Source of the DNA: Methylococcaceae bacterium
Lineage (GTDB): Bacteria > Pseudomonadota > Gammaproteobacteria > Methylococcales > Methylomonadaceae
Assembly: GCA_013141375.1 (NCBI GenBank)
Contig: JABFRC010000163.1
Coordinates: 1 to 32,787, forward strand
Direction: 5' to 3'
Length of the DNA: 32,787 bases
Part shown: positions 29,211 through 32,787 of the stretch, piece after piece
Numbering within the stretch: the stretch's first letter is position 1
How the letters are laid out: each line of letters begins with the position of its first letter
Position numbers and translations under genes: made by a program
The notes under the pieces: model-generated
Seen by the model: only the letters and a program-made list of their open reading frames with translations
Told to the model about the DNA's origin: nothing
Database searches by the model: none

Positions 29211-32200
29211 ATGCCAAAAAATAATCAGTTAACTTCGCGATTGCTCCTGCTCTATATTATTTGCGGGTGGCTGCTTATTGGCTGGGCTTTGTATAAGATA
29301 GTCGACGACGAAGTCAACACCTCAAAATATCAAGCTCGCTATCTTTCCGAGGTCAGCAAGCAGCTTTCTTTCAAGCTGCAGCCTGGTCCCAGTAGTTCAA
29401 TTCGTTATCCCGACCATGGTCCCTATGATCAGCGCTTAGGTTATACACTTTTGTCTGATGAGATTGGACGGCTGCAAAAATCCGGCTTTAAAATCACTGC
29501 GCAAGCCAGTATTTCACCGACCATGGCTCGATTAGTCGATGACTATGGGCTTTTTACTGTCTATCAGGAGAAAGATCAGGCGGGTCTGAGGATTTATGAT
29601 CGTGCCGATCAACTTGTTTTTAACGCGCGCTATCCGACTTATGGATATCCCAATTTCCAGGCCATTCCACCCCTGGTTCTGAATACCCTGTTATTTATCG
29701 AAAACCGTGAGTTACTTGATCCGCAGCATAGACAGATTAACCCAGCAGTGGAGTGGGATCGCTTCGGTTTTGCTGCCTTGCAGATGATGGCAAAGAAACT
29801 GGGAGCCGATATTAACGTGCCGGGCGGCAGTACCCTGGCGACTCAGCTGGAAAAATATCGGCATTCTCCGGACGGCTATACCAAATCTATAGGTGAAAAA
29901 TTTCGGCAAATGGCCAGTGCGTCCATTCATGCTTATTTATTGGGGCCGGATACTATGGCTATGCGTCAGCAAATCGCGCTGGCGTACTTAAATTCGATGC
30001 CCTTGGCAGCGACAGCCAACAAAGGCGAAATTCATGGTTTGGGCGATGGGCTGTCAGCCTGGTTTGGTGCCGATTTTAATGAGGTCAACAAGCTGTTAGG
30101 GCAGAATTTGAAGGCATCGGAGCGTGTAACGCCTAGTCAGGCTCAAGCCTATCGGCAAGTGTTGAGTGTTTTGTTGTCACAACGTCGGCCTTCTTATTTA
30201 TTAGGGGCAGGCCAGGATGCCTTGCAGAGGCTTACCGATAGTCATCTACGCCTATTGGCAGCTCAAGGTGTAATACCAGGATCACTCAGGGATGCTGCGC
30301 TAAAAATTAATACCAAGCAACTGCTTAAGGCCAAACCCGTATCGGGCAAGTTTCAAATACAGCAGAAAACGCAAAATGTGCTGCGCAGTCGTCTGGCCAA
30401 AGCGCTGGGCGTACCCTCAATCTATGATTTGGATAGGCTGGATTTAACTGTAAAAACCACAATAGATTACGAGGCTCAACAAGCAGTTACAGATGCATTG
30501 CGTAAGTTAAGTGAACCGGCAAATGCAAGTGCTGCGGGATTGTTGGGTACCCGAATGCTCAATTCCAGTAACGATTTGACACCAATTGTTTACAGCCTGA
30601 TGCTGTTCGAACGCGGTACCAAAGGCAATCTCCTGCGAGTGCAAACCGATAACTATGATCAACCGCTGGATATCAATGAAGGTATTCGTCTGGATCTTGG
30701 CTCAACCGCTAAATTACGCACCATGGTGCATTATTTGGAATTGGTCGCCGACCTTTATCAGCAATACAAAGGCCGACCAGCGCAGGTATTAAACCGCATA
30801 GAAGTGCATCCACGTGATTACTTGACGGCGTGGGTCATTGAGCAATTACGCGCAAATCCTCGCGTCAAACTGGAAGACTTATTGAATCAGGCGCTGGACA
30901 GGCGTTATTCAGCCAGCCCTGGCGAGAGTTTCTTTACCGGCGGCGGTCTGCATCAATTCCATAACTTTACCAGTGATGAAGACTACAAAATCATGTCCGT
31001 CAGGGAAGCCTTACGTGATTCGGTCAATCTGGTGTTTATTCGCTTGATGCGTGATTTAACCTATCACCATTTGTACAAGCCTGAAGGAATAGCCCGTTGG
31101 CTGGAAATTCCTGACGATCCTCGACGGCAGGAATATTTGGAGCGTTTTGCCGATAATGAAGGCATTGTATACTTGAGGCGTTTTTATGATCGCTATCAAG
31201 GTAAATCGACTGCAGAAATCATGGACATGATTTCTCAACGCGTATTTGCCAAGCCGTCGCGATTGACCATGCTGTATCAGGCCGTTTATCCGGAGCGCGA
31301 TGCAGTCGCACTGACAAAATTTTTAAAAAAACGTTTACCGGCCTCCGTCTTGGCAGAGGAAGATATTGAAAAGCTGCACTACAAATACTCCCCGGAAAAT
31401 TTTAATCTGCAGGACCAAGGTTACATTATCAAAATTCATCCGTTGGAGTTATGGCTGGTGGGTTACTTGACCAAGCACCCGAAAGCGACTCGGGACGAAG
31501 TGATTACTGCCAGTACCGGGCAGCGTCAGGAAGTGTATCGCTGGTTGTTCAAAAGCAACCGTTTTAATGCCCAACAGCGGCGTATTATGACCTTGCTGGA
31601 AGATGAGGCCTTCAAGCAAATACATGCCGCCTGGGAGCGGGTGGGTTATCCCTTTGGTGCGCTGACGGCTTCCTATGCAACATCGATAGGTGCGTCGGGA
31701 GACAGGCCCGCGGCATTGGCGGATTTGGTCGGCATTCTTCGCAATGACGGCGTTAAGTTGCCGGTGGTGCGTTTTGAGAATCTGCATTTTGCCAAAGATA
31801 CGCCATACGAAACCATTATGGATAAGGCCGTTGAGCCCGGCCAGCAAGTGCTGCCGCCGGAAGTGGCTAGGGTTGCGCGTGGTGCGATGATTGGCGTTGT
31901 CGAAGGCGGCACAGCCTCGCGGCTTCGGGGTGTTTATAAGGGGCCGGATGGTAATCCGCTGGCAGTGGGCGGCAAAACCGGGACGGGCGATCATCGTCGG
32001 GAAATTTGGGGGCCGGGTGGGCGCTTGATTGAATCAAAATTTATCAGCCGCGCTGCAGTGTTTACTTTTTTTCTGGGCGAGCGGTTTTTCGGTGTGATTA
32101 CTGCCTACGTGGCAGGATCAGACGCGGAAAGTTATCACTTCACCAGTTCCTTGCCCGTGCAAATCGTCAAGTTTTTAGAGCCAACTTTGACACCGTTATT

Positions 32201-32285
32201 AAATAGAACGGCTTCGCAAGCAGCATTTTTGAAAACAGCAGCTTCAAAATCCGACACTGATTTTTCGCTTGAAACGCCCAATTAA
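29211..32285 (+). CDS. Divergent bifunctional penicillin-binding protein (GT51 plus transpeptidase)
   Basis: 1024 aa; N-terminal TM, VPGGSTLATQLEK, LGSTAK (SxxK), RDSVN (SxN), VGGKTGTG (KTG). Confidence 0.88.
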   Translation: MPKNNQLTSRLLLLYIICGWLLIGWALYKIVDDEVNTSKYQARYLSEVSKQLSFKLQPGPSSSIRYPDHGPYDQRLGYTLLSDEIGRLQKSGFKITAQASISPTMARLVDDYGLFTVYQEKDQAGLRIYDRADQLVFNARYPTYGYPNFQAIPPLVLNTLLFIENRELLDPQHRQINPAVEWDRFGFAALQMMAKKLGADINVPGGSTLATQLEKYRHSPDGYTKSIGEKFRQMASASIHAYLLGPDTMAMRQQIALAYLNSMPLAATANKGEIHGLGDGLSAWFGADFNEVNKLLGQNLKASERVTPSQAQAYRQVLSVLLSQRRPSYLLGAGQDALQRLTDSHLRLLAAQGVIPGSLRDAALKINTKQLLKAKPVSGKFQIQQKTQNVLRSRLAKALGVPSIYDLDRLDLTVKTTIDYEAQQAVTDALRKLSEPANASAAGLLGTRMLNSSNDLTPIVYSLMLFERGTKGNLLRVQTDNYDQPLDINEGIRLDLGSTAKLRTMVHYLELVADLYQQYKGRPAQVLNRIEVHPRDYLTAWVIEQLRANPRVKLEDLLNQALDRRYSASPGESFFTGGGLHQFHNFTSDEDYKIMSVREALRDSVNLVFIRLMRDLTYHHLYKPEGIARWLEIPDDPRRQEYLERFADNEGIVYLRRFYDRYQGKSTAEIMDMISQRVFAKPSRLTMLYQAVYPERDAVALTKFLKKRLPASVLAEEDIEKLHYKYSPENFNLQDQGYIIKIHPLELWLVGYLTKHPKATRDEVITASTGQRQEVYRWLFKSNRFNAQQRRIMTLLEDEAFKQIHAAWERVGYPFGALTASYATSIGASGDRPAALADLVGILRNDGVKLPVVRFENLHFAKDTPYETIMDKAVEPGQQVLPPEVARVARGAMIGVVEGGTASRLRGVYKGPDGNPLAVGGKTGTGDHRREIWGPGGRLIESKFISRAAVFTFFLGERFFGVITAYVAGSDAESYHFTSSLPVQIVKFLEPTLTPLLNRTASQAAFLKTAASKSDTDFSLETPN

Positions 32286-32369
32286 TCGATTCACCTAAAA
32301 TTAGGCAGGATTAAATTGCCGGAATTCTATAAAATCGCCGTTTCGTAAAAATTCTTCAGACATCGCATC

Positions 32370-32787
32370 ATGGACTTAAATTTTCTCGATTTCGAACAAC
32401 CTATCGCTGAATTGGAAGCAAAGATTCAGGAACTCCGTAACGTAGAGTTTGATAACAACATCGATATTTCCGATGCATTAAAGCAATTGGAAGACAGAAG
32501 CCTGGCTTTGACCGAGTCGATTTTTACCAATTTGTCAGACTGGCAGATTTCGCAATTATCAAGACATCCTGGTCGCCCATATACTCTGGATTATGTCAGC
32601 AGCATTTTTACTGATTTCCATGAGCTGCATGGTGATCGTGCTTATGCTGACGATCCGGCAATTATTTGTGGTTTGGCACGCCTAGATGAGCAGCCGGTTG
32701 TGATTATTGGCCATCAGAAAGGTCGAGACACCAAAGAAAAAATTTATCGCAACTTCGGCATGCCCAGACCTGAGGGCTATCGTAAAG
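32370..32787 (+). CDS. accA: Acetyl-CoA carboxylase carboxyltransferase subunit alpha (3' truncated by window)
   Basis: [23 protein letters not shown]...[36 protein letters not shown]...[24 protein letters not shown]; absent from ORF track because no stop in window. Confidence 0.96.
   Translation, partial: MDLNFLDFEQPIAELEAKIQELRNVEFDNNIDISDALKQLEDRSLALTESIFTNLSDWQISQLSRHPGRPYTLDYVSSIFTDFHELHGDRAYADDPAIICGLARLDEQPVVIIGHQKGRDTKEKIYRNFGMPRPEGYRK

Noticed and set aside
31449-31994. 181-aa minus-strand ORF inside the PBP gene
   Set aside because: Antisense to the PBP coding region including the approach to the KTG motif; His/Arg/Pro-rich shadow frame
1-32787. CRISPR arrays, tRNA/rRNA genes, insertion sequences, prophage, toxin-antitoxin or defence genes
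   Set aside because: Looked for spaced repeats, transposase/integrase motifs, and known small RNA gene shapes; none seen

Overview
This 32.8 kb window looks like mostly core chromosomal sequence from a gammaproteobacterium; a methanotroph-like (Methylococcales) origin is my inference from gene content, not shown. The left third is a tight same-strand cluster: C-terminal end of a DegQ/MucD-type protease, lepA, lepB, DUF4845, rnc, era, recO, pdxJ, and a PP2C phosphatase. Next come a PspF-like sigma-54 activator without a receiver domain, a TauE/SafE (DsbD_2-like) membrane protein and pyrF (minus strand), then AEC permease, cinA and uup (plus strand). The middle holds a GH17-like glucanase, a HAMP adenylate cyclase with a coupled TPR protein, a membrane-anchored two-domain multicopper oxidase, motAB and a membrane-anchored methyltransferase. 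The right end has an Arg-rich small protein, a fatty acid cis/trans isomerase, a flippase, a degenerate GGDEF protein, a divergent bifunctional PBP and the start of accA. I see no CRISPR array, tRNA/rRNA, IS element, phage or obvious defence island. I do not see a convincing new multi-gene system. The best leads are: a likely frameshift in the Arg-rich protein gene, a near-perfect 40-bp palindrome over a predicted transcription start, a GGDEF protein with a lost catalytic motif but intact I-site, a PBP with altered glycosyltransferase residues, a two-domain MCO with its type 1 copper site in domain 1, and a perfect Shine-Dalgarno in an otherwise non-coding gap.
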